A DNA stretch of 64,000 bases from Methylobacterium terrae (GCF_003173755.1 NZ_CP029553.1:2108501-2172500), one strand, 5' to 3'; positions 49,377 through 59,139 are shown, numbered from the stretch's first letter. The notes: a model not told the origin generated them from the letters alone. Numbers and translations: made by a program.

Positions 49377-49942
49377 CACGGCCGCATCTCCTTGGCGGGA
49401 TTCGGATCGGAGGGGCATCCGGCGGTCGCGCGCGCCTGCTCGGCCTCGGCGGCCGCGCGCGCTCGTGCGATCTCGGCGAGGCGGGTCCGGCACAGTTCGG
49501 TCACGGCCGGCGCGTCCGAGGAGGCGCGGCAGCGCGCCTGGGCGGAGGCGGCGAGGCGCTCGAGATCCGCGACCTGGGTCTCCAGGGCGGCGGCGCGGGC
49601 GCGCAGGGTGCGGCAGGAAGGGCGGTTCCCGGTGAATTCCGCCAGGTTCAGGCGGATCGAGAAGATCGTCTCGTCGATGTCGTGCAGCAGGCCGCGGATC
49701 TCGGCCTCGGTGGCGGCCCGCTCGGCCTGCTGGCGCACCCTCTCGGCCTCGGCGCGCTCGATCCGGTCCATCAGGTCCCGGCGCGACCCCCCGCCGGTGA
49801 CGCGGTCCATGATCGTGCCGATGGGGTCGGCCCCGTCCGTGCCGTCCGCAGCGTGAGCGGTGCCGGCGGCAAGGAGGGCGATCAGGGCAAGGCCGGGGGC
49901 GGCCGGGCGCAGCCGGGCGCCCGGTCGGGACGAGCGTGACAT
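49376..49942 (-). CDS. Secreted helical protein, first gene of the envelope operon
   Basis: A 188-residue secreted protein: signal peptide about 1-31 (GLALIALLAAGTAHAA), then helical segments (DRIERAEAERVRQQAERAAT; ARAAALETQVADLERLAAS) and three or four Cys in the second half (PSCRTLR, RCRASS, ELCRTR, AGCPSD). The arrangement resembles its neighbour at 48804, and both may be distant paralogues. It is the promoter-proximal gene of the operon ending at 45791; the 157-bp gap to 50100 should hold the promoter. Confidence 0.65.
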   Translation of the reverse strand: MSRSSRPGARLRPAAPGLALIALLAAGTAHAADGTDGADPIGTIMDRVTGGGSRRDLMDRIERAEAERVRQQAERAATEAEIRGLLHDIDETIFSIRLNLAEFTGNRPSCRTLRARAAALETQVADLERLAASAQARCRASSDAPAVTELCRTRLAEIARARAAAEAEQARATAGCPSDPNPAKEMRP

Positions 49943-50099
49943 CGTGTGACGACCCGCGATGCGTGTGAGCGAGCTTACGGCTCAGCTTCGGCGTAGCATC
50001 GATCGGCCGTCCGGCAATAGATCGGCAAATGGAAATCTGTTTTCCCGCTCCGTCGATTGGCTGGAGCTGGATTGGATACTGGGGTGGACTGTCCCGCCC

Positions 50100-51362
50100 T
50101 CACCCCAGCCGCGCCGGCAGCCGCAGGAAACCCCGGAAGCGCACCCGCTGCGAGCGCTCGGGCGGGCCGTCGAGGCGGTAATCGGGGAAGCGGGCGAGGA
50201 AGCGTCCGAGCGCGATGCGGCCCTCGAGCCGGGCCACCGCCATGCCGACGCACTGGTGGATGCCGCTGGCGAAGGCGAGGTGGCGGTTGGGATCGCGGGC
50301 GACGTCGAAGGTGTCGGGATCCGAGAACTGCGCGGGATCGCGGTTGGCGGCGCCGATGCACAAGGTGATCTGGGTGCCGGCCGGGAAGTCGCGCCCGTCG
50401 ATCGCGAAACCCGTCGTCGCGACGCGGTTGCCGAGCTGGTTCGAGCTCTCGAAGCGCAGCACCTCCTCGACGCCTTTTCGCATCAAGTCGGGCTCGGCGA
50501 GGAGCCGCGCCCGGGCCTCGGGGTATTCGGTCAGCAGGTGGAGCCCGTTGCCGATCAGGTTGGTGGTGGTCTCGTGCCCGGCATTGAGGATGAAGATGCA
50601 GTTCTGCAGCAATTCCTCCGACGAGAGCCGCTCGCCGCCGACCTCGCCCTGGATCAGGCGGGTGAGGATGTCCTTGTCGGGGTCGCCCGGGCGCCGGCGG
50701 CGGTCCTCGACGAGGTGCTCGAGATAGGCCAGGAAGTCGGTCACCGCCCGGTTGCCGGCCGCCTCGATCTCCGGCGACAGGACGGGTTCGAGGGCGCCGA
50801 GGATCGCCAGCGACCAGTCGCGCAAGGGGCCGCGCTCGTCCCGCGGGACGCCGAGCAGGTTGCCGATCACCTCGACGGGGATCGCGGCGGCGAAGTCCTC
50901 GATCAGGTCGATCCGGCCCCGCGCCTCCGCCGCGTCGAGGAGACCATCCACCAGCGCGACGATGCCGGCCTCCATCGCGGCGATCGCCCGCGGCGTGAAC
51001 GCACCCGCGATGATGCGCCGGACCCGGGTGTGGCGCGGCGGATCGTTGAAGACGAGGCTCGTGGTGTGGTGGCGGTAGAGCGGGGAGGGCCCCGCCTCCG
51101 GCATCCTGAACTTGGCGCCGAACTCGACGGTCTTGTCCGAGCTGAAGGTCGCGGCGTCCTTGTAGACCCGCTCGAGGTCCGCGTAGCGCGAGAGCAGGAT
51201 CTGCGCCTCGCCCGAGGGACCCTGCCCCATCCGGTGGACCGGGGCGTGCGCGCGGAGCGCCGCGTAGACCGGGTAGGGATTCGCGATGAACCCCTCCGGC
51301 AGGCGCCTGAGGTCGAACCCCGCGGCGAGGGCGGGGTCGCTCGTCCGGCTCGGGGCGCTCAT
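50100..51362 (-). CDS. Cytochrome P450
   Basis: A 420-residue bacterial class I P450. I-helix oxygen site AGHETTT (near 263), K-helix ExxR as EEVLR, the heme-ligand motif FASGIHQCVG with the thiolate Cys near residue 372. SSDKTVEFGAKFR and FNDPPRHTRVRRI are family features. It needs an electron-transfer partner; no ferredoxin or reductase gene is nearby. It starts 17 bp after an ABC binding protein of the branched-chain amino-acid type, likely one transcript. Substrate is unknown. Confidence 0.93.
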   Translation of the reverse strand: MSAPSRTSDPALAAGFDLRRLPEGFIANPYPVYAALRAHAPVHRMGQGPSGEAQILLSRYADLERVYKDAATFSSDKTVEFGAKFRMPEAGPSPLYRHHTTSLVFNDPPRHTRVRRIIAGAFTPRAIAAMEAGIVALVDGLLDAAEARGRIDLIEDFAAAIPVEVIGNLLGVPRDERGPLRDWSLAILGALEPVLSPEIEAAGNRAVTDFLAYLEHLVEDRRRRPGDPDKDILTRLIQGEVGGERLSSEELLQNCIFILNAGHETTTNLIGNGLHLLTEYPEARARLLAEPDLMRKGVEEVLRFESSNQLGNRVATTGFAIDGRDFPAGTQITLCIGAANRDPAQFSDPDTFDVARDPNRHLAFASGIHQCVGMAVARLEGRIALGRFLARFPDYRLDGPPERSQRVRFRGFLRLPARLG

Positions 51363-51379
51363 CCCGTCTCCCCCGCGGC

Positions 51380-52591
51380 TCACCCGCGCTCCTTCGGGGC
51401 GCAGGCCGGGTTCATCGGCAGGAACGCCTCCTCCTTCGGGATGGTGCGCAGCACCTCGTAGAGGTCCCACGGGCCCTTGCTCGCGGCGGGCTCCTTTGCC
51501 CGGTAGAGCACGGGGTCGTAGAGGAGCCGCCCGTCCGCGCGCAGGGTGGCGGGGTGGTCGAAGAACGCCACCGGCAGGCTCCGCATGGCGGCGTTCGCCG
51601 CCACCGCCTCGTCGGTGCCGGCCTTGTCGATCGCCTTCAGGTAGTGGGTGACGGCGGTGTAGATCAGCGCCTGGTTCTTCGTCGGCATCGCGCCGGTGCG
51701 CTCCTGGAAGCGCTTGGAAAAGGCGCGGGACGCGTCGTTCTGGTCCCAGTAGAACGCCTCCGAGAAGGTCAGGCCGTGGGCCACAGGCAGGCCGAGGCCC
51801 TTGATGTCGGTGACGTAGACGAGGAAGCCCGTCAGCGTCTGGCGCCCGCCGGTCAGGCCGAACTCGTCGGCCTGCTTGACCGCCTTGGTGAAGTCGTCGC
51901 CGACGCTCGCGAAGGCGACCACGTCCGCCCCCGAGCTCTGGGCCTGGAGCAGGAAGGACGAGTAGTCGGCGGTGTTGATCGGGTGGCGCGAGGTGCCCAG
52001 CACCTTGCCGCCGAGCGCCTCGACGACGGTGGTGGCCTCCTTCTGCAGCGCGTGGCCGAAGGCGTGGTCGACGGTGATGAAGTACCAGGACTTGCCGCCG
52101 CGCTCGAACACCGCCCGCGCCGTGCCGGCGGTGAGCGCGTGGGTGTCGTCGGTCCAGTGCGAGCTCACGGGCGAGCAGGTCTTGGCGGTGAGGTCGGAGG
52201 TCGCCGCCGCGGTGATCATCACCGTGCGGTTCTTCTCCTTGGCGACCGCCTGGACGGCGAGCGCGATCGCCGTCACCGGCAGGTCGATCACGGCGTCGAC
52301 CTTGTCGACGTCGTACCAGCGCCGGGCGATGCTCGATGCGACGTCCGGCTTGTTCTGGTGGTCGGCCGAGACGATCTCGACCGGCTTGCCCCGGACGGTG
52401 CCGCCGAAATCCTTCGCCGCCATCTCGGCCGCCGCCACCGAACCGCGCCCGCCGCTGTCGGCGTAGGGGCCCGAGAGGTCGGTGAGCACGCCGATCCGCA
52501 CCACGTCGTCGGAGATCTGCGCCGCGGCGGGCCCGCCGAGCGCCGCGAACGCGAGGAACGCCCCGGTCAGGGCGGTGGTGAAACGGGTCAT
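51380..52591 (-). CDS. ABC transporter substrate-binding protein, branched-chain amino-acid (HAAT) type
   Basis: A 403-residue periplasmic binding protein with a Sec signal peptide (MTRFTTALTGAFLAFAALGG, cleavage after AAA near 24). Mature domain of Leu/Ile/Val- or amide-binding kind: VRIGVLTDLSGPYADSGGRGSVAAAE, NRTVMITAAATSDLTAKTCSPVSSHWTDDTHAL and FYWDQNDASRAFSKRF. No LivHMGF permease or ATPase genes follow, so this is an orphan receptor. It is coupled to the P450 gene downstream, which points to uptake of an oxidised or aromatic compound as a substrate. Confidence 0.9.
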   Translation of the reverse strand: MTRFTTALTGAFLAFAALGGPAAAQISDDVVRIGVLTDLSGPYADSGGRGSVAAAEMAAKDFGGTVRGKPVEIVSADHQNKPDVASSIARRWYDVDKVDAVIDLPVTAIALAVQAVAKEKNRTVMITAAATSDLTAKTCSPVSSHWTDDTHALTAGTARAVFERGGKSWYFITVDHAFGHALQKEATTVVEALGGKVLGTSRHPINTADYSSFLLQAQSSGADVVAFASVGDDFTKAVKQADEFGLTGGRQTLTGFLVYVTDIKGLGLPVAHGLTFSEAFYWDQNDASRAFSKRFQERTGAMPTKNQALIYTAVTHYLKAIDKAGTDEAVAANAAMRSLPVAFFDHPATLRADGRLLYDPVLYRAKEPAASKGPWDLYEVLRTIPKEEAFLPMNPACAPKERG

Positions 52592-52929
52592 CGTGGTCTC
52601 CTCCCGGCGCCCGCGTCGTTCCCGCGCGAGGTCGCCCTGTCGTCTCTTCCGCCTTCACAGCCCATCCGCGCCCGCGAGGCAAGCGCCGTGTTCCGGGACG
52701 GTCGTGCCGCGCACACGTCCCGCGAGCCCGCGGCGGCGCCCCGGCCTTTCCGCGGCGGCGCCCTCGCCTAGGGGAAGATGGGGACTGCCCGCCGGTAAGG
52801 ATGACGGTAATCTGTTCACGTCATGGTAGGATCGGACGGAAAACAAGTCACGGGCGGACGGTTCCGGACAGTTCCGGACGACCGCCGCCCAGACCGGCAT
52901 CGACGTGCCGCGCCATCGAGGTCACCCGT
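52592..52929. other. Divergent control region
   Basis: 338 bp between the divergent binding-protein and c-di-GMP genes. Direct repeat GTTCCGGACA / GTTCCGGACG is at about 52861-52880, a candidate binding site. No gene seen. Promoters for both sides must be here. Confidence 0.4.
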
Positions 52930-55341
52930 ATGCTGAAGCCCGCGCCGAGCCTCGGCCTCCTCGCCGACCTGCTCGACGGCCTCGACATCGGCCTGTGCGC
53001 GTTCGACGCCGACGACCGGACGCTCGGCTGGAACCAGACCTTCCTGTACCTCTTCCCCGAGCATGACGGCTTCGTCCATGCCGGCGAGCATTACCGCGAG
53101 AACCTGCGGCGGTTCTACCGCACCCGCCTGACCTCCGACGAACTGCCCTACATCGAGGAATACGTCGCGAGCGGGATCGCCCGCCACCAGGTCCAGAGCC
53201 GGCCCTACGAGTTCGAGCATCGCGGGACCTGGCTGCGGGTCTCGACCCAGACCGTCCCGGGACTCGGCCGGATGCGGCTGTGGCGGCCGATCACCCGGGA
53301 GCCCGCGCCGGCCGGCGCCCGCGCCGCCGAGGCCGCCCACGCCGCGCCCGACGGCATCGCGGCGGCGAATGCCGACGGGCGCATCCTCTCGGCCAACCGG
53401 CAGTTCGGCCAGCTCTACGGCTTGAGCCCGGCCGAGGCCGCGGGCCTGACCTTCGAGGCGGTGGTGGTCCGGGCCTGGCAGGAGGCCGCCGAGCCCGCGC
53501 CGGACCAGCTCCTGGCGCGCCTGCGCGAATCCCTGCGCTTTGCCGGGGCGCCGTTCGAGGTGCCGCTGCCGGGCGCGCGCTGGATCCGGGTGATCGAGCA
53601 CGTGCGCGAGGGCGGCGCGCGCACCGGTGTCCATTTCGACATCACCGCGCTCAAGCGCGAGCAGGCGTCCTTGCGGGCCGCCGAGGCCGAGGCGCGCCGC
53701 AGCGCCAGCCATTGCCGCGGCATCATCGAGCACGCGCCGTCCGGGATGCTGGTGGTCGATGCCGCGGGCCTCCTCGTGGAGACGAACCGCGCCTTCCGCG
53801 CCGCCCTCGGCGACGGGACGCAGGACGGCCTCGTCGGGCTGCGCCTCGCCGCCCTCGGCGACCCCGAGGATGCCGGCCTGCTCGACGGGGTGCTGGCCCG
53901 CGCGGCCGCAGACGGCGGGCCGGCCGTGGGCGAGATGCGCTTTCGCCGCCGGGACGGCGGCACGCTGTGGGCGCGGGTCTCGGCGGTGCGCCTGCACCTG
54001 CCGCCCGACCCGGTCTCGACCCTGCTGCAGGTCGAGGACATCACCGCGCGCCGCGAGGCCGAGCGCCGCATCGCCCACATGGCGGGCCACGACGCGCTCA
54101 CCGACCTGCCGAACCGCACCCTGTTCCGCGAACGCCTCGACGCGCGCCTCGACGCGCTCCCGGGCGAGGGCGCCTGCGCGATCCTGTGGCTCGACCTCGA
54201 CCGGTTCAAGGTGGTCAACGACACGCTGGGCCACGCCGCCGGCGACACCCTCCTGTGCGAGGTCGCCCGCCGCATGCGGGCGGTGCTCGGGCCCCGCGAC
54301 ACGCTCGCGCGGCTCGGCGGCGACGAGTTCGCGGTGCTGCTGCCGAAGGCCGATCCCCTGGCGGCGTCGCGGGCGGCGGCCCGCCTCGTCGAGGTCATGC
54401 AGGCGCCGGTCACCGTCGCGGGCCGGCCGATGCATGTCGGCGTCAGCATCGGCGTGGTGCTGAGCCCCTGCCACGGCGGCGACGCCGACACGCTGATGGC
54501 CCGGGCCGACCGGGCGCTCTACGGCGCCAAGGCCGCCGGCCGCAGCACCTTCCGGCTCTACGACCCGGCGATGGACTCGGCGGCGGCCGAGCGGCACGGC
54601 CTCGAGCTCGACCTGCGCCTCGGCCTGGAGCGCGGCGAGTTCGAATTGCACTACCAGCCGATCGTCACCGCGGCGGAGCGGCGGGTCGTCTGCCGCGAGG
54701 CGCTGGTGCGCTGGCGCCACCCGGTCCGCGGCCTCGTGTCCCCGGCCTCCTTCATCCCGCTGGCCGAGGAGATCGGCCTGATCGACCGCCTCGGCGCCTG
54801 GATCCTGCGCCGGGCCTGCCGCGACGCGGCGTCCTGGACCGACGGCGCGCGGGTCGCCGTCAACGTCTCGGCGGCGCAGGTGCGGCACGGCTCCCTGATC
54901 GCCGCCGTCCAGGCCGCCCTGCGCGAATCCGGCCTCGGCGCGGACCGGCTCGAGATCGAGATCACCGAGAGCCTGCCGATCGAGGGCAGGGCCGCCGACC
55001 CGCTCCTGGCGCTCCGCCGCCTCGGGGCGCGGATCGCCCTCGACGATTTCGGCACCGGCTACTCGTCCCTGAGCTACCTGCGCCGCTTTCCCTTCGACAC
55101 GATCAAGATCGACCGCTCCTTCGTCGCCGACATCGCCGATCCCGGCACCGCCGCGATCGTGCGCGCGGTGGTCGGCATCGCCGCCCAGCTCGGCGCGACG
55201 GTCACCGCCGAGGGCATCGAGACCGAGGACCAGCTCGCGGCGGTCCGGCGGGAGGGGTGCACGGAGGTGCAGGGCTACCTGTTCGGGCGGCCGGTGGCGC
55301 TGGACGGCGTCGGGACGGGGTGGCACCAGATCGGGGCGTGA
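52930..55341 (+). CDS. PAS-GGDEF-EAL bifunctional c-di-GMP protein
   Basis: An 803-residue cytoplasmic signal protein without TM segments. PAS-like modules about 10-105, 180-240 and 265-375 precede GGDEF (intact G463-G464-D465-E466-F467) and EAL (E590-A591-L592, with NVSAAQ, LDDFGTGYSSLSYL and TAEGIET). Both domains look catalytically intact; an I-site RxxD before GGDEF is not seen (GPRD). So it could both make and hydrolyse c-di-GMP under PAS control. ATG 52930 gives a natural start after the promoter region. Confidence 0.9.
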   Translation: MLKPAPSLGLLADLLDGLDIGLCAFDADDRTLGWNQTFLYLFPEHDGFVHAGEHYRENLRRFYRTRLTSDELPYIEEYVASGIARHQVQSRPYEFEHRGTWLRVSTQTVPGLGRMRLWRPITREPAPAGARAAEAAHAAPDGIAAANADGRILSANRQFGQLYGLSPAEAAGLTFEAVVVRAWQEAAEPAPDQLLARLRESLRFAGAPFEVPLPGARWIRVIEHVREGGARTGVHFDITALKREQASLRAAEAEARRSASHCRGIIEHAPSGMLVVDAAGLLVETNRAFRAALGDGTQDGLVGLRLAALGDPEDAGLLDGVLARAAADGGPAVGEMRFRRRDGGTLWARVSAVRLHLPPDPVSTLLQVEDITARREAERRIAHMAGHDALTDLPNRTLFRERLDARLDALPGEGACAILWLDLDRFKVVNDTLGHAAGDTLLCEVARRMRAVLGPRDTLARLGGDEFAVLLPKADPLAASRAAARLVEVMQAPVTVAGRPMHVGVSIGVVLSPCHGGDADTLMARADRALYGAKAAGRSTFRLYDPAMDSAAAERHGLELDLRLGLERGEFELHYQPIVTAAERRVVCREALVRWRHPVRGLVSPASFIPLAEEIGLIDRLGAWILRRACRDAASWTDGARVAVNVSAAQVRHGSLIAAVQAALRESGLGADRLEIEITESLPIEGRAADPLLALRRLGARIALDDFGTGYSSLSYLRRFPFDTIKIDRSFVADIADPGTAAIVRAVVGIAAQLGATVTAEGIETEDQLAAVRREGCTEVQGYLFGRPVALDGVGTGWHQIGA

Positions 55342-55390
55342 GCGGCGCGGCCGGTGCCGCACCCGTCCGCAGGTCCGCCGAGGTCCGCCG

Positions 55391-56593
55391 ATGAGCACAG
55401 CACAGCCGAGCCGGAACGAGGGGGCCGCCGCGGGGCCGCGGGCCTGGGAGCCGGGCTACGACATCCCGGCCCGGCTGGGCGATCCCGTGGCGGCGATCGC
55501 CACGCCCGCCCTGATCGTCGACCTCGACGCGTTCGAGCGCAACCTCGACCGCATGCGCAGCCGGGCCGCGGACCTCGGGGTGGCGTTGCGCGCCCACGCC
55601 AAGATGCACAAATCCGCGGACGTGGCGCGCCTGCAGACGACCCGGGGCGGGGCCGTCGGCATCTGCTGCCAGAAGGTGTCCGAGGCCGACGCCCTGATGC
55701 GGGCGGGCATCACCGACGTCCTCGTCTCGAACCAGGTCGTCGGCGAGGCCCGCGTCGCGCGCCTGGTGCGGCTCGCCGAGCGGGGCAGGGTCGCCGTCTG
55801 CGCCGACCATCCCGACCAGGTCGCCGCGTTCTCGCGCGCCGTGCTGGAGCGACGCGCCGCGACGGGATCCTCCGGCCTCACCCTCGACGTGCTCGTGGAG
55901 ATGGATTGCGGGTCGGGCCGCTGCGGGACCGGCTCGGTCGCCGAGAGCGTGGCCCTGGCCCGGGCCATCGACGCGAGCCCGGGCCTGCGCTTCGCGGGGC
56001 TTCAATCCTATCATGGCCGCGCCCAGCACATCTCCGAGCCCGCCGAACGGCGCGCCGCGCTGGCGGCCGCGCTCGCGCTGACGGCCGCGACGCGCGACGC
56101 GATCCGCGCCGAGGGCCTCGCCTGCGACCGGGTCACCGGCGCGGGGACCGGCAGCTTCGAGATCGAGGGCGCGGCCGGGGTCCACACGGAGATCCAGGCC
56201 GGAAGCTACGCCTTCATGGATGCCGACTACGCCCGGGTGCGGACCGACGACGGGTCCGCGCCCGGAGGGTTCGAGCACGCGCTCTTCGTCCTCGCGACGG
56301 TCGTCAGCGTGCCGGCGCGCGGCCGCGCGGTGTGCGATGCCGGCCTGAAGGCGGTGGCGGCGGATTCGGGGCTGCCCCTCGTGCATGGCCGATCCGGCAT
56401 CACGGCGACCGGCCTCTCCGACGAGCACTGCAACCTGTCCGACCCGGACGCGCAGCTGACCCTCGGCGCGCAGATCCACCTCGTCCCGGGTCATTGCGAC
56501 CCGACCTGCAACCTCCACGACTGGTATGTCGGGGTTCGGCACGGCCGGGTCGAATGCCTGTGGCCGATCACGGCGCGCGGAAAGGTGTTCTGA
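55391..56593 (+). CDS. D-threonine aldolase / D-hydroxyaspartate dehydratase-like PLP enzyme (DSD1 family)
   Basis: A 400-residue fold-type III PLP enzyme. Seen: RAHAKMHK (near 67-74) with the PLP Lys at about 71, LVEMDCGSGRCG (metal and PLP-binding region), YHGRAQHI, and the metal site in GHCDPTC near the C-terminus (His, Asp and Cys). The family comprises D-threonine aldolases, D-serine dehydratases and related enzymes. Start ATG follows the c-di-GMP gene by 49 bp. Which amino acid is used is undecided. Confidence 0.85.
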   Translation: MSTAQPSRNEGAAAGPRAWEPGYDIPARLGDPVAAIATPALIVDLDAFERNLDRMRSRAADLGVALRAHAKMHKSADVARLQTTRGGAVGICCQKVSEADALMRAGITDVLVSNQVVGEARVARLVRLAERGRVAVCADHPDQVAAFSRAVLERRAATGSSGLTLDVLVEMDCGSGRCGTGSVAESVALARAIDASPGLRFAGLQSYHGRAQHISEPAERRAALAAALALTAATRDAIRAEGLACDRVTGAGTGSFEIEGAAGVHTEIQAGSYAFMDADYARVRTDDGSAPGGFEHALFVLATVVSVPARGRAVCDAGLKAVAADSGLPLVHGRSGITATGLSDEHCNLSDPDAQLTLGAQIHLVPGHCDPTCNLHDWYVGVRHGRVECLWPITARGKVF

Positions 56594-56752
56594 TCCGGGC
56601 CTCCGGGACGGCTCGCGGCACGGCCGAAGGCCATGCGGTTCGAGCCGGGCCGCCCCGGATTCCGGTCGGCCCACCTGAATTCACACCCACCCGCGACCCC
56701 GGGAGGAGGGTGCGGGTGGGGGTGAAGCCTGACGTTCGGCTCGACCGGGATC

Positions 56753-57505
56753 TCACCCGATCGCCAGCGTCACGCTCCCCAGCCCCGGGAACTCCGCCAC
56801 GATCCGCGTCGGCGCTTCCACGAAATCCGTTCCCGTGCACGATCCGGTGGTGACCACCTGGCCGGCCTTGATGCCGCCGAGCGAGCGCGCGCCCTCGTTG
56901 GCGAGCCAGACCAGCAGGCGCACCGGGTCGACCGCCGAGTTGCCGCCGGCATGGTCGTGCAGGATCGTGCCGTCGATGGTGAGCCGCACCGGCTGGCTCA
57001 CCGGGTCGAGGCCGCGCCACTCCGTCAGCCCCGGCCCGAGCACCAGCACGCCGTGATTCTGCTGGTCGGCGCGCTGGCTCGGCGCGTCGACGGCGCCGAA
57101 CACCGTGAAGCGGGTATCGGCGATCTCGATCGCCGGGTGCAGCGTGGCGACCGCCGCCAGCACCGCCTCGCGGTCGTAGGGGCCGGCCTCCGGGGGGAGG
57201 TCGCGGCCGAAGCGGTAGGCGATCTCGGCCTCCGCCCCGATCCGATGGAACAGCGAGGCCGGCAGTTCGTCGGTCTCGAAGATCGTGTCGGCGTGGAGCG
57301 CGGCGCGGGCCGGGGTGGCGGTGGCGCTCGGCGCCCCCACCTTCCAGCCGGCCACCGGGCCCAGCACGCGGGCGACCGCGTCCTGCACCGCGTAGGCCTC
57401 GGCCTCGCTGCCCGGCCGGGCGCCCTCCGGGAGGGCGTCGAGGCGGGTGCCCGAGCGGCGGGCGTCGAGGAGCGCCGCCGCGGCGGCGTCGATGTCGAGT
57501 GGCAT
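56753..57505 (-). CDS. Hydratase/decarboxylase family protein (2-keto-4-pentenoate hydratase-like)
   Basis: A 250-residue relative of the 20938 hydratase (fumarylacetoacetase-like fold). Seen: GWKVGAPSATATPARAALHADTIFE, AEAEIAYRFGRDLPPEAGPYDR with the metal-site Glu-x-Glu pattern, HPAIEIADTRF, GNSAVDPVRLLVWLAN, KAGQVVTTGSCTGTDF. It is 7 bp downstream of the gamma-glutamyltransferase gene and in the same strand. By context it may act on a product of glutathione or gamma-glutamyl-compound use. Start ATG 57503-57505. Confidence 0.85.
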   Translation of the reverse strand: MPLDIDAAAAALLDARRSGTRLDALPEGARPGSEAEAYAVQDAVARVLGPVAGWKVGAPSATATPARAALHADTIFETDELPASLFHRIGAEAEIAYRFGRDLPPEAGPYDREAVLAAVATLHPAIEIADTRFTVFGAVDAPSQRADQQNHGVLVLGPGLTEWRGLDPVSQPVRLTIDGTILHDHAGGNSAVDPVRLLVWLANEGARSLGGIKAGQVVTTGSCTGTDFVEAPTRIVAEFPGLGSVTLAIG

Positions 57506-57512
57506 GGTCACC

Positions 57513-59090
57513 TCAATAGCCGAGCGCGCTGCCGTCCTTGCGCGGGTCGGAGCCCGCCGCGAGGACGCCGCGTTCCCGGTCGATCCAGATGATCTGGCCG
57601 CCGCCGATCGGGCCGGAGGCCGGGATGGTGCGGTGGCCGCGCGCCTCGAGCCCGGCGACGACGCCGTCCGCGAAGCCGGGCTCCATCTCGATCCCGCCGC
57701 CATAGGCGAAGCTGCGGGGCGCATCGAGGGCCTCCTGCACGTCGAGGCCGCGGTCGATGATGCCGGTCAGGAGTTCGACGTGGCCCATCGCCTGGTAATG
57801 GCCGCCCATCACGCCGAAGGGCGCCACCGCCTCGCCGTCCCGCATCAGCATGCCCGGGATGATGGTGTGCATCGGGCGCTTCCTCGGCCCGATCGTGTTC
57901 GGGTGGCCGGGGTCGATCCGGAAGGACAGGCCGCGATTGTGCAGCAGCACCCCGCTCTCCGGCGCGGTGATGCCGCTGCCGAAGCCCTGGAAGATCGAGT
58001 TGATCAGCGAGAGCGCGTTGCCGTCGCGGTCGACGACGCTCAGGTACACCGTGTCCTTGTGGGTGAGCTCGGGCCAGATCACCGGCTCCTGGGCGCGGGC
58101 CATGTCGATGGCGCCGTGGGCGCTCGCCCGCCAGGTCTCGGACAGGAGGTGCTCCACCGGCACCCGGTTCAGCACCGGATCGGCGAACAGCGCGTCGCGG
58201 TGGTGATAGGCCTGCTTGCAGGCCTCGGCGAAGAGGTGGACCCGGTCGAGCTCGGACAGGGCCGCGATGTCGGTGTGCGTCAGCACGTTGAGCATCATCA
58301 GCACGGCGAGGCCCTGGCCGCTCGGCGGGCACTCGTAGACATCGTAGCCGCGGTAGCGGGTCGTCACCGGGGTCACGACCTCCGGGGCCGCTGACGCGAA
58401 GTCGTCGAGGGTGTGCAGGCCGCCGAGATCGCGCAGGCGCGCCACGATGTCCTCGGCCACCGGCCCCTCGTAGAAGCCGCGCGGGCCGGCTTCCGCGATG
58501 CGCCGGAGCGTGGCGGCGAGCTTCGGATGGCGCATGATCGTGCCGACCTTCGGCGCCTCTCCGTCGATCAGGTAGGTCGCGGCCGAGGCCGGATCGCCGG
58601 CGACGCGCTCGACGCTGCGCGACCAGTCGAGGGCGACGCGCGGCTGTACCGGGTAACCGTCCTCCGCGTAGCGGATCGCCGGCTGCAGGACCTCGCCGAG
58701 GCTGCGGGTGCCGTGGTCCTGAAGGAGCCTGGCCCAGGCGGCGACGGCGCCGGGCACCGTGACGCTGTGCGGCGAGGTGGGAGTGAGCGTGATGCCGCGC
58801 TCGAGGAACCAGGCATCGTGCGCCGCCGCCGGGCTGCGGCCGGAGCCGTTCAGCGCGATCGGGGTCTTGGCGCCCTTCGGCGCGTAGAGGGCGAAGCAGT
58901 CGCCGCCGATGCCGGTCATCAGCGGATCGACCACGCATTGCACCGCCACCGCGGCGATGCCGGCATCGACCGCGTTGCCGCCCGCGCGCAGGACCTCGAT
59001 GGCGGCCAGCGTCGAGAGCGGGTGCGACGTCGCGACGGCGGCGTTGGCGGCGTAGACGGGCGAGCGCCCGGGCCTCGAGAAATCCCTCAC
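57513..59090 (-). CDS. Gamma-glutamyltransferase family protein
   Basis: A 525-residue N-terminal-nucleophile hydrolase, made as a precursor that cuts itself before the nucleophile Thr (about Thr347, in HKDTVYLSVVDRDGNALSLINS). The large-subunit motif NGSGRSP and the small-subunit motifs SGITAPESGVLLHNRG and RPMHTIIPGML match. No signal peptide is seen, so it is likely cytoplasmic. It is the end of an apparent operon with a dipeptide ABC importer, so an imported gamma-glutamyl peptide or glutathione is a plausible substrate. GTG start at 59088-59090. Confidence 0.9.
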   Translation of the reverse strand: MRDFSRPGRSPVYAANAAVATSHPLSTLAAIEVLRAGGNAVDAGIAAVAVQCVVDPLMTGIGGDCFALYAPKGAKTPIALNGSGRSPAAAHDAWFLERGITLTPTSPHSVTVPGAVAAWARLLQDHGTRSLGEVLQPAIRYAEDGYPVQPRVALDWSRSVERVAGDPASAATYLIDGEAPKVGTIMRHPKLAATLRRIAEAGPRGFYEGPVAEDIVARLRDLGGLHTLDDFASAAPEVVTPVTTRYRGYDVYECPPSGQGLAVLMMLNVLTHTDIAALSELDRVHLFAEACKQAYHHRDALFADPVLNRVPVEHLLSETWRASAHGAIDMARAQEPVIWPELTHKDTVYLSVVDRDGNALSLINSIFQGFGSGITAPESGVLLHNRGLSFRIDPGHPNTIGPRKRPMHTIIPGMLMRDGEAVAPFGVMGGHYQAMGHVELLTGIIDRGLDVQEALDAPRSFAYGGGIEMEPGFADGVVAGLEARGHRTIPASGPIGGGQIIWIDRERGVLAAGSDPRKDGSALGY

Positions 59091-59139
59091 CGTGACGTTT
59101 CCTTCGAATGTCGATCGGTGCGATCGACGGAACTGGCAT

